A DNA stretch of 64,000 nucleotides from Chitinophagaceae bacterium (lineage in GTDB: Bacteria > Bacteroidota > Bacteroidia > Chitinophagales > Chitinophagaceae), in NCBI GenBank assembly GCA_016787065.1, contig JAEUVD010000011.1, positions 1 through 64,000 of the forward strand, given 5' to 3'. The notes under the pieces are model-generated. The model had not been told where the DNA came from and searched no databases. It saw nothing but the letters and a program-made list of their open reading frames with translations. Positions 18,961 through 28,118 of this stretch are shown here, piece after piece (the stretch's first letter is position 1; the number at the start of each line of letters is the position of its first letter). The position numbers and the translations under genes are program-made.

Positions 18961-20511
18961 TCACTCCACCAGTACCTTTTGTGTTTGCTGCTCACAAGAT
19001 AAAAAATACAAACCCTTAGGTAAACCGGAAATATCCATCTCCTCTTTTGCTGTTGAAATGAGTAGTTGCCCATACAGATTATATAACTTCTTCACTTTGC
19101 CTTTTGCGTTTTTGATGTACAGTATGGCATTCACAGGATTCGGATACAACGCCCATTGTTCATTGTTCAGTATTAATTGTTCATTGCTAAGAGGCCAACA
19201 AGTTTTAGCTCCTAAACTATAATTAGGCATGCATGGTGGAGTGCCTACGTAGGCAGTAGAACCTAGACTATCTAAGCGTAAACAACGCGGACAAAATGCA
19301 CAACCTGCACCTTTTACATCCGGGTTATCAATGCGACTCATTTGTTTGCTTAAACCACCAAAGTTGCCTATATAAATTCTGTTGTCGGGGCCCATATAAC
19401 AAGTTTCATACTCTTGAAATTTATTTGGAATAGTATCTAAGCCTGAAACATGATACCATGAATTATCTGATAAATCAAACTGATGAATATTACATTGACT
19501 TATAACGTAAAGGAATTGAGAGTTTGGAGAAAAAGCCAAGCCAACCGACAATCGTTCCATTATGGATGTATCCCAAGGTAAATGTTGTGAATAAGATGGC
19601 ATTTGAATTGTTCTTGGATTACTCAACATTCCATAACATCGATCAAAATTTGCAATAAAAATTAACCCACTACTACCTCCATGCGAGGTAGTTGCAAACA
19701 TCGAACCATCACTATTAAAGGTGCTTTGTCCGCGTATATCCCAAGCACCCCAAGTGGGATTGGCAAAGCTTTGTAGCCCTTTATCATAAATCGAATCCTT
19801 GGTAACTAAAAACGTATGCACATCACCATTATCCCCTTCATTTTTCAATAACCACCAATCTGTTCCATTACCATGTTTACACGCCATCATTTGTGTTTTA
19901 CGTAAATTGGCATTTTCCATTAAGGGTTGCATGCGCTTAATTACTTTACCTGCACCTCCATTGGCATTCATATCCACAACATTGTATAAGAGTAAATCGA
20001 AGTAGCAATTGCCGCTATTATTATGACAATCATCATAACGTAGGTCAGAGAAGGTAGGTGTAATAAAATAGTATATATTACTATCCATTGGCAGAAATAT
20101 ACTAGTTTGAGAAAGAAAACTAGAACCAGATTGAATATCAAAATAATAATGAGGTACCAATGTATCACCGTTATCTAAATAACCACCTACTTTATTAAAA
20201 ATATGAAATCCGTTACTATACAATAATAAATTACCTGATGAATCGCTTATACTACTATGCCCTGCAGTAAAATACTTTTGTGGATTTAAACCAATGGATG
20301 TTGATATTGTACTGCCATTAAAATGAATTCTATTCCCAGAATAACCTGTTACCCATGAGTTCCCGAACTGTGAATAGCTAGGGGTATTAAATAATAAAGC
20401 GAACAGCACAACAACTAAACTAATGGCCACAAATCGGTAAAACAGAAACGTGTGGGTTATCCTTTTCCATTTCACCTTGGAATCACACACAACTTTCATT
20501 TGATACATCAT
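18961..20511 (-). CDS. T9SS-secreted protein with a beta-propeller-like body
   Basis: A 516-residue exported protein. The N-terminal region is long and polar before the hydrophobic signal core (VAISLVVVLFALLF), with cleavage likely after SYSQ. The body has irregular propeller-like strands with many W, Y and G residues. The C-terminus is a T9SS type A domain (WALYPNPVNAILYIKN ... GLPKGLYFLSCEQQTQKVLVE). The linker just before it, SNEQLILNNEQ, is encoded by a TTCATTG-type heptanucleotide repeat also found at two intergenic sites. No enzymatic motif is visible. It converges on the SufS-like gene. Confidence 0.8.
   Translation of the reverse strand: MMYQMKVVCDSKVKWKRITHTFLFYRFVAISLVVVLFALLFNTPSYSQFGNSWVTGYSGNRIHFNGSTISTSIGLNPQKYFTAGHSSISDSSGNLLLYSNGFHIFNKVGGYLDNGDTLVPHYYFDIQSGSSFLSQTSIFLPMDSNIYYFITPTFSDLRYDDCHNNSGNCYFDLLLYNVVDMNANGGAGKVIKRMQPLMENANLRKTQMMACKHGNGTDWWLLKNEGDNGDVHTFLVTKDSIYDKGLQSFANPTWGAWDIRGQSTFNSDGSMFATTSHGGSSGLIFIANFDRCYGMLSNPRTIQMPSYSQHLPWDTSIMERLSVGLAFSPNSQFLYVISQCNIHQFDLSDNSWYHVSGLDTIPNKFQEYETCYMGPDNRIYIGNFGGLSKQMSRIDNPDVKGAGCAFCPRCLRLDSLGSTAYVGTPPCMPNYSLGAKTCWPLSNEQLILNNEQWALYPNPVNAILYIKNAKGKVKKLYNLYGQLLISTAKEEMDISGLPKGLYFLSCEQQTQKVLVE
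19154..19186. repeat. Heptanucleotide repeat inside a coding region
   Basis: Imperfect copies of ATTGTTC lie in frame within the T9SS protein, in the linker just before its sorting domain. The same heptamer forms the arrays at 21054-21090 and 43879-43946. Confidence 0.6.
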
Positions 20512-20661
20512 TTGTCGTAAAGAGTTTCGGTCTTAATGTTCATAAAAGTAGATTCTGATTCCGGAAAATAAAAATTTAGTCTTTGAATACTTGTACCGAA
20601 ACCTAGCTGTGTCAGTTGAATTTTTCAAAAAACCACCTCGAGTTTCGTAAATGGAAACTGT

Positions 20662-20724
20662 TGTATCCGTTTTGCTAACATTTGTATCCATTTTGCTAAC
20701 AACTGTATCCGTTTTGCTAACAAC
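20662..20724 (+). repeat. Three tandem 21-bp repeats
   Basis: TGTATCC(G/A)TTTTGCTAACA plus two or so variable bases is repeated three times with starts at 20662, 20683 and 20704. The period is exactly 21 bp, two helical turns. There are no spacers, so it is not a CRISPR. Confidence 0.7.
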
Positions 20725-21053
20725 AGCACTTAACCAAACGATCTTAGTGATCTTGTAAGTAAACCGCAGTGCACGTTTGGATAACCACAGTTCGGATTTT
20801 GCTAACTCGAGTTGTTATCTAACCAACTCGAACCGTCAGCTTGTCAGCTCGTGCATTCATCTTTTTTTTCAGATGATCACTGTAGCTCATCAGTTGATGA
20901 TTGCGAGGAATAGAATAAAGGTTAAAGGTGGTCAAATGAACACTCAATGCTTCAAAACAGGAGTTACACGTCGGTTTTCCTTACGTGCCATCGCTAATGA
21001 AGGTGATATGAAAGATACAGCAGATGAATTGATCATTCTATCCTAACCCAAGA

Positions 21054-21090
21054 TTCATTGTTCATTATTCATTGTTCATTGTTCATTGTT
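21054..21090. repeat. TTCATTG heptanucleotide array
   Basis: Five near-perfect copies of TTCATTG, with one unit reading TTCATTA, lie between the weak ORF and the dead four-helix-bundle gene. It is the same repeat as at 43879-43946. Confidence 0.7.
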
Positions 21091-21150
21091 CCCTGCTGGC
21101 CATACTTAAGCTAGTGAGTGCCCTTTTGGGCAGATGTATGTAAGTTTGAA

Positions 21151-21498
21151 TTATTGTGAGCGATTAGTAATCATAGTGTAAAGCATTCTAGAAATTTGGT
21201 CGGCTATAGATAAATGAGTCAAGTATTGTTCATCTGAAATTAGTTTCTGTTCACGTAAAATATCTATCACCGCTACCCATTCAAAAATAGAACCCCGAGA
21301 TGTGGTAAAATAATTTTAACGATCTGCTTTAGATGTTTTTCCCGAACCCTCTGCAATATTCAAAACTACACTATAAGAAGCACGGCCTAATTAATCTTGT
21401 ACATACTTATCCGTCTTGACTTATGTGAGAATTTGTTTACAACCAATTTGAAATAACTTGGATTTCTAGTAAACTTCCAGTTTCTGGAAATCAAACAT
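21151..21498 (-). pseudogene. Four-helix-bundle (23S rRNA intervening-sequence type) protein, inactivated
   Basis: Read on the minus strand from ATG 21498 to TAA at 21151, the frame gives a recognisable four-helix-bundle protein. It contains LFQIGCKQIL, then LGRASYSVVLNIAEGSGKTS, KADR-NYF, RGSIFEWVAVIDILREQKLI and ADQISRMLYTMI. It is 116 codons long with no frameshift, but four internal stops interrupt it (after VY, ILT, VQD and KADR). Family members usually have Q at the VQD site and R at KADR. Such proteins are encoded in 23S rRNA intervening sequences and as stand-alone genes in Bacteroidota, and they resemble Avd of diversity-generating retroelements. The gene is dead unless the stops are read through. 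Confidence 0.85.
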
Positions 21499-21523
21499 AA
21501 TAAATGTGTTTTCTTTTAGTATG

Positions 21524-21592
21524 CATTCTCATTCTCCTATTGTTACTCTTTCTAATGTGAAGAATGAGAATGAGGAACAAAATGAGAATGAG
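21524..21592. repeat. 12-bp inverted repeat with an extra direct copy
   Basis: CATTCTCATTCT (21524-21535) is the exact reverse complement of 21561-21572; a further AATGAGAATGAG copy lies at 21581-21592. It lies between the pseudogene start and the 3' end of tRNA-Ser. It lacks a T run, so I do not call it a terminator. Confidence 0.55.
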
Positions 21593-21596
21593 TGTT

Positions 21597-21684
21597 TGGC
21601 GGAGAGAGAGGGATTCGAACCCCCGGTCCTGTTACAGACAACGGTTTTCAAGACCGTCGCAATCGACCACTCTGCCATCTCTCC
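21597..21684 (-). tRNA. tRNA-Ser(TGA)
   Basis: Acceptor arms GGAGAGA and TCTCTCC pair exactly. The anticodon loop CTTGAAA gives TGA, and a long variable arm is present, as expected for serine. The T arm contains GGTTCGAATCC-like sequence. The discriminator G is followed by encoded CCA (21597-21599). A perfect -7 box lies just upstream. Confidence 0.97.
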
Positions 21685-21688
21685 GCGG

Positions 21689-21696
21689 CAAATGTA
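21689..21696 (-). promoter_or_regulatory. -7 promoter box of tRNA-Ser
   Basis: Reads TACATTTG on the minus strand, ending five bases before the mature tRNA 5' end, so the transcript would have almost no leader. Confidence 0.6.
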
Positions 21697-21765
21697 AGGT
21701 AAGCGATGTGTCATTTCAAAATTTATTTTGAAAGTTTTTATATCTTTTTTTAATACCCTAAAACA

Positions 21766-21796
21766 AAAAACCATCAACACGAAGTTGATGGTTTTT
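21766..21796 (-). terminator. Rho-independent terminator after queA
   Basis: A perfect 13-bp stem (AAAAACCATCAAC with GTTGATGGTTTTT) with a 5-base loop. It lies 28 bases beyond the queA stop and has T-rich ends on both strands. Confidence 0.88.
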
Positions 21797-21824
21797 ATTC
21801 TTGCTTAGTTTAAATTTTTTCTGC

Positions 21825-22874
21825 TTAGATAATCAACATGGCATCACCATAACTAAAGAAACGATACTTGTTTTTTATAGCTACTTTATAGGCTTCTTGC
21901 ATTAATTCATGACCCATGAACGCTGATATCATTATCAACAAACTAGTTTTGGGTAAATGAAAATTCGTGATTAGCGAATTCGTTAAAGAAAAATCATACG
22001 GTGGATGAATGAAGATATTCGTCCAACCAGACGATGGTTTGAGTAATCCGGTGGTTGTAATCGAGGATTCTAATGCACGCACGGACGTTGTTCCGATAGC
22101 ACATATTCTTCTACCCTCTTCCTTTGCTTTATTTACAACCTTACAAGCATAATCGTCAACATCATAGAATTCTGCATCCATTTTATGCTTTGAAATATCT
22201 TCTACTTCAATCGGTCGAAACGTACCTAAACCGGTATGCAAAGTTATTTCTGCAAAACGAACTCCTTTTATTTCTAAACGTTTAATAAGTTCTCTACTGA
22301 AATGTAAACCAGCCGTTGGAGCTGCAACAGCTCCTTCGTTTTTGGCATAAACTGTTTGATAGCGTTCCTTATCCGAATCATCTGGTTTACGTTTTATATA
22401 TTTTGGAAGAGGCGTTTCGCCCATGTTATCCAAAATGGTTTTCAACTCTTCATTCGTACCATCAAACAAAAATCGAATGGTACGGCCTCGAGATGTTGTG
22501 TTATCAACAACCTCAGCGACTAAGGAGTTATCTTCTCCGAAATATAATTTGTTGCCAACACGAATTTTACGAGCAGGTTCAACAATTACATCCCACAAGC
22601 GATTTTGCTTATTGAGTTCACGCAGAAGAAAAACCTCAATCTTAGCACCGGTTTTCTCTTTTCGACCATATAAACGAGCGTTGAATACCTTCGTATTATT
22701 GGCAATCATCACGTCCTTGTCATCAAAATAATCAAGAACTTGCTTAAACGTTTTATGTTCTATTTTTCCGCTGTCTTTGTGAACAACCATTAATTTACTT
22801 TCATCACGATTTTTGGCAGGCGTTTGAGCAATAAGATTTACCGGAAGATCGTACGAAAACTGGGCTAACTTCAT
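21825..22874 (-). CDS. queA: tRNA preQ1(34) S-adenosylmethionine ribosyltransferase-isomerase
   Basis: QueA adds the cyclopentenediol precursor ribosyl group from SAM to preQ1 at position 34 of tRNA, making epoxyqueuosine. The 349-residue protein has the family signatures. The N-terminus is [48 protein letters not shown] and [12 protein letters not shown] follow, and the C-terminal [17 protein letters not shown] closes it. The start is at 22874, 18 bases after a TACTTTTG box. queE, which acts earlier in the same pathway, is also in this window but 20 kb away. Confidence 0.97.
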   Translation of the reverse strand: MKLAQFSYDLPVNLIAQTPAKNRDESKLMVVHKDSGKIEHKTFKQVLDYFDDKDVMIANNTKVFNARLYGRKEKTGAKIEVFLLRELNKQNRLWDVIVEPARKIRVGNKLYFGEDNSLVAEVVDNTTSRGRTIRFLFDGTNEELKTILDNMGETPLPKYIKRKPDDSDKERYQTVYAKNEGAVAAPTAGLHFSRELIKRLEIKGVRFAEITLHTGLGTFRPIEVEDISKHKMDAEFYDVDDYACKVVNKAKEEGRRICAIGTTSVRALESSITTTGLLKPSSGWTNIFIHPPYDFSLTNSLITNFHLPKTSLLIMISAFMGHELMQEAYKVAIKNKYRFFSYGDAMLII

Positions 22875-22892
22875 GAAGATTTTTTAGGGACG

Positions 22893-22900
22893 CAAAAGTA
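22893..22900 (-). promoter_or_regulatory. -7 promoter box of queA
   Basis: Reads TACTTTTG on the minus strand (TAnnTTTG), 18 bases before the queA ATG. Confidence 0.6.
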
Positions 22901-22976
22901 GGAAAATATCAGCAATATCAACAATGTTTTTCCCAATACAGGCTGCAACCTATCTTCGGCTCTCATATTCAATTTC

Positions 22977-24278
22977 ATGAAACCTAAAGTTACCCTATTC
23001 TGGTTCCGGCGAGATTTGCGTTTAGAAGACAACCGCGGACTGTTTGAAGCTTTAAAATCAGGTTATCCGGTGCTACCTATTTTCATTTTTGATACGAATA
23101 TTATACAGGGATTAGATAGCTCTGACCGTCGGGTTACTTTTATTTACCGTTGCATTTCCGCAATTCATGATAATCTTCGGAAAATTAACTCCGGTATTCT
23201 ATGCTTTCACAACACACCTCAAGAGGCTTTTGATATGCTCCTGAAGCAATATGATGTTCACGGAGTATACACGAATCATGATTATGAGCCTTATGCACTG
23301 CAACGTGACGAGCAAATAACTAGTCTTCTTGCAGCAAATCAAATACCTTTTCATTCCTTTAAGGATCAGGTAAACTTTGAGAAAAACGATATTTTGAAAG
23401 ATAATGGTGAACCTTATACGGTGTACACTCCTTATAGTAAAAAATGGAAGCTTCATTTTCGTTCTGAAATGGTAGAACCATTTCCGATTTCAATGAAAGA
23501 AAACAAATTTTTTTCTCATGATCGTTCCATAATGCCAATCACGGAACTAGGCTTCAAAACGGTACCATGTCCGGATATTCATTTCGAACCAAATCTTCAA
23601 CTTATTTCTGAGTATCACGCTACGCGCGACATTCCTTCTATACAAGGTACGAGCCATGCCGGAATACACTTACGATTTGGTACCATTAGCATACGTTTAT
23701 TAACCAAACTAGCTTTACAATCGAATGAGAAATACTTGAACGAATTAATTTGGAGAGAATTCTATCAACAGATATTGTTTCACTTTCCGCATGTTGTTCA
23801 TCATTCCTTTAGAAAAGAGTATGACCGTATAGCTTGGCGAAATGATACGAAGGAGTTTGATTGCTGGTGTGAAGGCAAAACCGGTTATCCAATAGTAGAC
23901 GCCGGGATGCGGGAGTTAAATACTACCGGTTGGATGCACAATCGTGTACGTATGATTGTTGCCTCTTTTCTTACAAAACATTTATTAATCGATTGGCGAT
24001 GGGGCGAAGCCTATTTTGCCAAACATCTTTTAGATTATGATTTAGCTTCCAATAATGGTGGCTGGCAATGGGCAGCGGGTTCGGGGGTGGATGCGGCTCC
24101 TTATTTCCGTATTTTCAATCCTACGCTTCAAACTCAAAAATTTGATCCTCAATTGAACTACATTCGACATTGGATTCCTGAATTAGACAGTTTACAATAC
24201 CCTCAACCCATAGTGGTGCATGAATTTGCACGAAAGCGCTGTTTAGAACATTACCAAATGGCCCTAAAACAAAACTAA
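22977..24278 (+). CDS. Deoxyribodipyrimidine photolyase (cryptochrome/photolyase family)
   Basis: A 433-residue flavoprotein that repairs UV-induced cyclobutane pyrimidine dimers with blue light. The N-terminal antenna domain starts VTLFWFRRDLRLEDN. The FAD domain has LNELIWREFYQQI, then DAGMRELNTTGWMHNRVRMI and WRWGEAYF. The highly conserved block NNGGWQWAAGSGVDAAPYFR and RIFNP follow. The tryptophans for electron transfer (W in WREFY and in WQWAAG) are kept. The pattern fits class I CPD photolyases. A near-consensus TATCTTCG lies upstream. It is divergent from queA and converges on the YDG-repeat gene with a shared hairpin between. Confidence 0.95.
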   Translation: MKPKVTLFWFRRDLRLEDNRGLFEALKSGYPVLPIFIFDTNIIQGLDSSDRRVTFIYRCISAIHDNLRKINSGILCFHNTPQEAFDMLLKQYDVHGVYTNHDYEPYALQRDEQITSLLAANQIPFHSFKDQVNFEKNDILKDNGEPYTVYTPYSKKWKLHFRSEMVEPFPISMKENKFFSHDRSIMPITELGFKTVPCPDIHFEPNLQLISEYHATRDIPSIQGTSHAGIHLRFGTISIRLLTKLALQSNEKYLNELIWREFYQQILFHFPHVVHHSFRKEYDRIAWRNDTKEFDCWCEGKTGYPIVDAGMRELNTTGWMHNRVRMIVASFLTKHLLIDWRWGEAYFAKHLLDYDLASNNGGWQWAAGSGVDAAPYFRIFNPTLQTQKFDPQLNYIRHWIPELDSLQYPQPIVVHEFARKRCLEHYQMALKQN

Positions 24279-24303
24279 AAAGGCCGCCTTTATGGCGACC
24301 TTT
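24279..24303 (+). terminator. Hairpin terminator after the photolyase gene
   Basis: A 10-bp stem with one mismatch (AAAGGCCGCC against GGCGACCTTT) directly follows the photolyase stop codon. The 3' side ends in TTTCT. It may act for both converging genes. Confidence 0.65.
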
Positions 24304-24327
24304 CTATAAACATGTTATCTAATTTCC

Positions 24328-27300
24328 TTAAGGAGCTTGAATCGTAATACCATTAGCAATATTCGGATCAACTAGTAAATAGTCGAACGCATCTACGGAA
24401 CCGTTACCGTCAACATCCGTCGACAAATAACCACTGTTTCCGAAAACGATATCCGGATCCATTTGGATATAATCGAAACCGTCTATGGTAAGATCTTGAT
24501 TCACATCACCTGAAATTAAAGCAAAAACTCCGGTTTCAACTTCCATCTGATTATCACCATATGCTTTGTTAGCAGCTGTTGAGAAGTCGTAAGTAACTAA
24601 CCCACTCATAGTAACCGGATTGGCGCTCCATGTTTGTATTGCATTTCGATGATTCACTACAATATAATAGGCATTGTTATAGGCACCACCAGGGAAGCTA
24701 CAACTAATAGTACCATCAGTTAATAATTTTCCTGTAAAGCTATAGGCAAGGGCATAAGGTGAAGTAGCATCATGTAATTCGATTATGATATCATCACATT
24801 CTGTTGCTAATGCGCCACTAACGCCTTGATTGAGTAACACGGAATTAAGTAAACCTGAACCAAGGTAATATCCTTGAATGAAAGCTTTCACATTAAGTGT
24901 AACACCACAATTATCTAAACCGGCATCGGTGATAGTAATTACTACCGGCGTAGTACCACCAGCCGGATTCACAGTTACTGCGCCACTTGGCCAAGTACCA
25001 CTGGAAGCTGTTGCACAACCCACCAAAGATCCATCACTTAAACTACGTTGTTCTAATCGTTGAACACCATTCGCATTGTCGTTCGGAATTACTAAACCAT
25101 ACGCACCGCTAACACCTTCCACATTCGTACCATAAAATGCCGCAAAGCTTGTTGCAAGGGTACCATCGCTTTCCACATAGGTTGCAGATAAAGGACGTCC
25201 GGTTCCGGTTGCATTATCATACGCTAAAACAAAGTTTTTAGCTGTTGCATTTGAGTTTCCACGAAGTCCGGTTCCGTTATTTGGTCCGGCTGCTGCTACT
25301 AAATTGATAACTTTAACTGTATTGGTTGTGGTTACACGCGATAAAACGGTTGTACCGCCTTGACCATCATTCAACATGATACGCATATTAATATTGGTAC
25401 CTGGTGTAAATCTTGCATTTGCTGAAGGATCCAATACAAACCAACCGGTGTAATTTCCTGAAGCATCAGAATTGAAGGTACCATAACCACCGGCTGTATT
25501 TAAACTATTAGAGCTAATACGAGTAAATCCAGAAGCATTCGGAATGATAGCGATTCCGGCCCCGTTACTATTCGCAGCATCAGCAGAGTTTACAACAGCA
25601 TTATAATAGTGATACGTTGCATTAGGTATTAAATTACTAATAGTTGCACGGTAAGCGAATGGCAAACGATTGGTATTCGTACCATTAACACCTTGTATAT
25701 ATTGTGGAAGAATATCTTCTGTAATAGTTGGAACCGGATAAATATTCGCTGTTAAACCTGTTGGTTGTGTTAAAGTATAATTTGCCACTAAAGCACCAGT
25801 AATTGTTGAAGTAGATGTAACCGGAATATTATTACCAATAGCAGAAGAGGTAAACACCGCACTTGGTACTAAAATAATATTATCCGGAGAAAGAACACCA
25901 GATAAAGTACCCGTCATGGTTGTGGTAGTAGTTCCGTCAAACAACTTACTTGCCGCAACAGGGTTTAATATAGTAAGTTCTTTAGGAGTAATGTCAGCAA
26001 TTAATCCGCTAGGTTGAACAAAAATGTATTTTCCTGCATCGGTACCTGATAACGTAGCGGTAGAAGTTATAGCCAAACCAGTACCTACGGTAGATTGCGG
26101 GAAGGTACCCGTAGCGTTTAATACAACATTATCACTTCCAACTACGCCATCCAGCGTTCCTGAAAACGTTGCAGCGGTTGTTTTATCATATACCTTATTA
26201 TTTCCCAATGCATTTAATACACTAATTGTTTTCTTATCAATAGTAAGTGATTGGGTAACATCCGGAGCTGGTGAGTAAGTAACATTATCCCCAGGTTGAG
26301 AAGCGGTAATAATTACACTTCCATCGCTGTGCAAGGTTAAGGTAGAACCTGAAATTGATGCAACGGAAGGGTTAGAACTAGTATACGTTACTGGTAAGGC
26401 TGAAGAAGCGGTACCGTTCAAAGTAATTGGAGCATCTCCATAAGTAACCGGAGAGTTCAGCGTAAACGTAATTGTTTGAGAAGATAAACCCGGAGGTGTA
26501 ATATCGGCACTTAAACCTGTAGGTTGAGTTAAATAGTAATTAGGAGCTCCAGCGCCCGTAAGTGAACAGTTTGCCGTTACCGGTATTGCCGTACCAACTG
26601 AAGATGTTGCAAAATTTCCGTAACCAACAAAGCCAACAACATCAGGAGAAACAACGCCGGTTAAAGTTCCCGTAATAACTGCATCATCGGTGCCATCAAA
26701 AATTTTATTTTGTGCCACGGCACCGGAAATGGTAAGTTCCTTTTGATTAATATCAGCTGTTAGCAATGGTTGCGATAACGAATAGCTACTAGCGTTTGTA
26801 CCTGTTAAAGATAAATTGGCATTCACGAGTTTCGCAGTTCCAACATTTGCGTCGTTAAATGAACCATCACCAATAATTGAAATAGCATCTCCATTAACGG
26901 TTGTTGAAGGAGTTGCGCCGGTTATTGAAGCTATTGTAGTACCATCATAGATTTTATTTTGTGCCGTTGCACCGCTTGCAGAAATTACTAAAGTACTTAC
27001 CGTACTACTAACTGTTGCAACATTTACGCTACCTGCACCGGTAGAACTTAGAACAATATTTCCGGAATAGGGAGAACCGGCCACTGTGGCAGTTTGAGCT
27101 AAACGTACATAAACCGGAATAAGTGAAAAGTTACCTGCTGTTCCTACGGTTGTTGTTGAACCGAAACCAGCGCTGTTATTATCTGATACTTCAAATCCTG
27201 AAGGGGCTGTAACCGTAACTCCAGTTTGCATATCGGTACCTGATACGTCGAAGGTAGCTGTTGATGAAGGCGTTCCGTAAGTTGTAGATAATGCAGTAAG

Positions 27301-27993
27301 TGCACCAGAGGCAGTTATAGTTGGAATTGGTCCAGCGCTTACCACTGTTCCTCCTAAATTCAAACTAAAATCGGTTGCTCCGGCAGTAAGCGATCGTCCA
27401 ATAGCAAATGTACCTCCGGTACCGCTTGCACCCCACGCCACGATACGTAATGTAATTGTATTACCGTAAAGTACATCTTGTAATGCGCTAATACCGGATA
27501 AGTTTATTTGTGTCATAGCATCGCCACCTGTATTTGTTAAGGTATAACTTATTGGAGAGCCAATATTGGTATAAGCTCCGCCGTTAATACTGTACTGCCA
27601 AACAAAAGCATTTGGTCCTGTACCTGATCTACGAACACGATAATCTAATGTTGATAAGGAAACTTTATATCCAAGATTAGCGGAGAAGGTAAAAGAAAAA
27701 CCTCTTCCATTCGTTTCAGCATCGGTTTGTGTTCCTGAGGCAGGGAAGTTAGTTCCGGAGAATGCATTCGCCAAAGCAGTAACATTTACTCCACCACCGC
27801 GAGTTAAAGCTGGTGTAGAGAGATTGGCTGCCACTGTGGTAGCATTTTTACTGGCTTCATTTCCAGCGGCACCATTCAATTGCCAAGCAGCTAATTGCGC
27901 TTTCGATGAAAATGAAAATAAACCCAAGAAGAGCGCAAGTAGCAGCCCTAAGCGTAGGTTTGGTGGGTTGTTCATGTTGAATTTCTTGTTCAT
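24328..27993 (-). CDS. Large secreted YDG-repeat protein with dockerin-like C-terminus
   Basis: A 1221-residue surface or secreted protein with a signal peptide ending FSFSSKAQ; Met6 is an alternative start. Residues about 35-220 look like a beta-sandwich domain. From about 345 to 760 it has YDG-type repeats, each marked by a core such as KIYDGTT, KIFDGTDD, KVYDKTT or KLFDGTT, with an MBG-like unit between. The last 60 residues hold two dockerin-like calcium loops (DVNQDLTIDGFDY and DVDGNGSVDAFDY) and end IANGITIQAP. No PNP-type sorting motif is visible. Such proteins are thought to act in adhesion or matrix building. The size and repeats suggest it may vary between strains. Confidence 0.85.
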   Translation of the reverse strand: MNKKFNMNNPPNLRLGLLLALFLGLFSFSSKAQLAAWQLNGAAGNEASKNATTVAANLSTPALTRGGGVNVTALANAFSGTNFPASGTQTDAETNGRGFSFTFSANLGYKVSLSTLDYRVRRSGTGPNAFVWQYSINGGAYTNIGSPISYTLTNTGGDAMTQINLSGISALQDVLYGNTITLRIVAWGASGTGGTFAIGRSLTAGATDFSLNLGGTVVSAGPIPTITASGALTALSTTYGTPSSTATFDVSGTDMQTGVTVTAPSGFEVSDNNSAGFGSTTTVGTAGNFSLIPVYVRLAQTATVAGSPYSGNIVLSSTGAGSVNVATVSSTVSTLVISASGATAQNKIYDGTTIASITGATPSTTVNGDAISIIGDGSFNDANVGTAKLVNANLSLTGTNASSYSLSQPLLTADINQKELTISGAVAQNKIFDGTDDAVITGTLTGVVSPDVVGFVGYGNFATSSVGTAIPVTANCSLTGAGAPNYYLTQPTGLSADITPPGLSSQTITFTLNSPVTYGDAPITLNGTASSALPVTYTSSNPSVASISGSTLTLHSDGSVIITASQPGDNVTYSPAPDVTQSLTIDKKTISVLNALGNNKVYDKTTAATFSGTLDGVVGSDNVVLNATGTFPQSTVGTGLAITSTATLSGTDAGKYIFVQPSGLIADITPKELTILNPVAASKLFDGTTTTTMTGTLSGVLSPDNIILVPSAVFTSSAIGNNIPVTSTSTITGALVANYTLTQPTGLTANIYPVPTITEDILPQYIQGVNGTNTNRLPFAYRATISNLIPNATYHYYNAVVNSADAANSNGAGIAIIPNASGFTRISSNSLNTAGGYGTFNSDASGNYTGWFVLDPSANARFTPGTNINMRIMLNDGQGGTTVLSRVTTTNTVKVINLVAAAGPNNGTGLRGNSNATAKNFVLAYDNATGTGRPLSATYVESDGTLATSFAAFYGTNVEGVSGAYGLVIPNDNANGVQRLEQRSLSDGSLVGCATASSGTWPSGAVTVNPAGGTTPVVITITDAGLDNCGVTLNVKAFIQGYYLGSGLLNSVLLNQGVSGALATECDDIIIELHDATSPYALAYSFTGKLLTDGTISCSFPGGAYNNAYYIVVNHRNAIQTWSANPVTMSGLVTYDFSTAANKAYGDNQMEVETGVFALISGDVNQDLTIDGFDYIQMDPDIVFGNSGYLSTDVDGNGSVDAFDYLLVDPNIANGITIQAP

Positions 27994-28118
27994 AAATTAT
28001 TCAAATTTTGAGGTTGCAAAGATTCAACAAAATACCCAAAGCACTAGGTTTGATAACGGGTTATTATCAACATTCATGATTATTTAATATTCCAAAGGAG
28101 GCTACCTTCGCCTGCTAC

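Larger units (their letters stand above)
20512..21150. other. Gene-poor repeat region
   Basis: About 640 bases hold three 21-bp direct repeats (20662-20724) and a TTCATTG array (21054-21090). A weak 89-codon frame (20777-21046, plus) has no recognised similarity, no clear promoter and a composition rich in S, N and T near its start; I do not call it a gene. Short repeats of the kind GCTAAC and CAACTCGA recur between 20700 and 20850. Confidence 0.5.

Noticed and set aside
20662..20724. CRISPR array
   Set aside because: Units abut with no spacers and number only three.
20777..21046. An 89-codon ORF (MDNHSSDFANSS...) as a real gene
   Set aside because: No promoter, no recognised similarity and a skewed composition; it overlaps short repeats. 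I describe it only within the gene-poor region.
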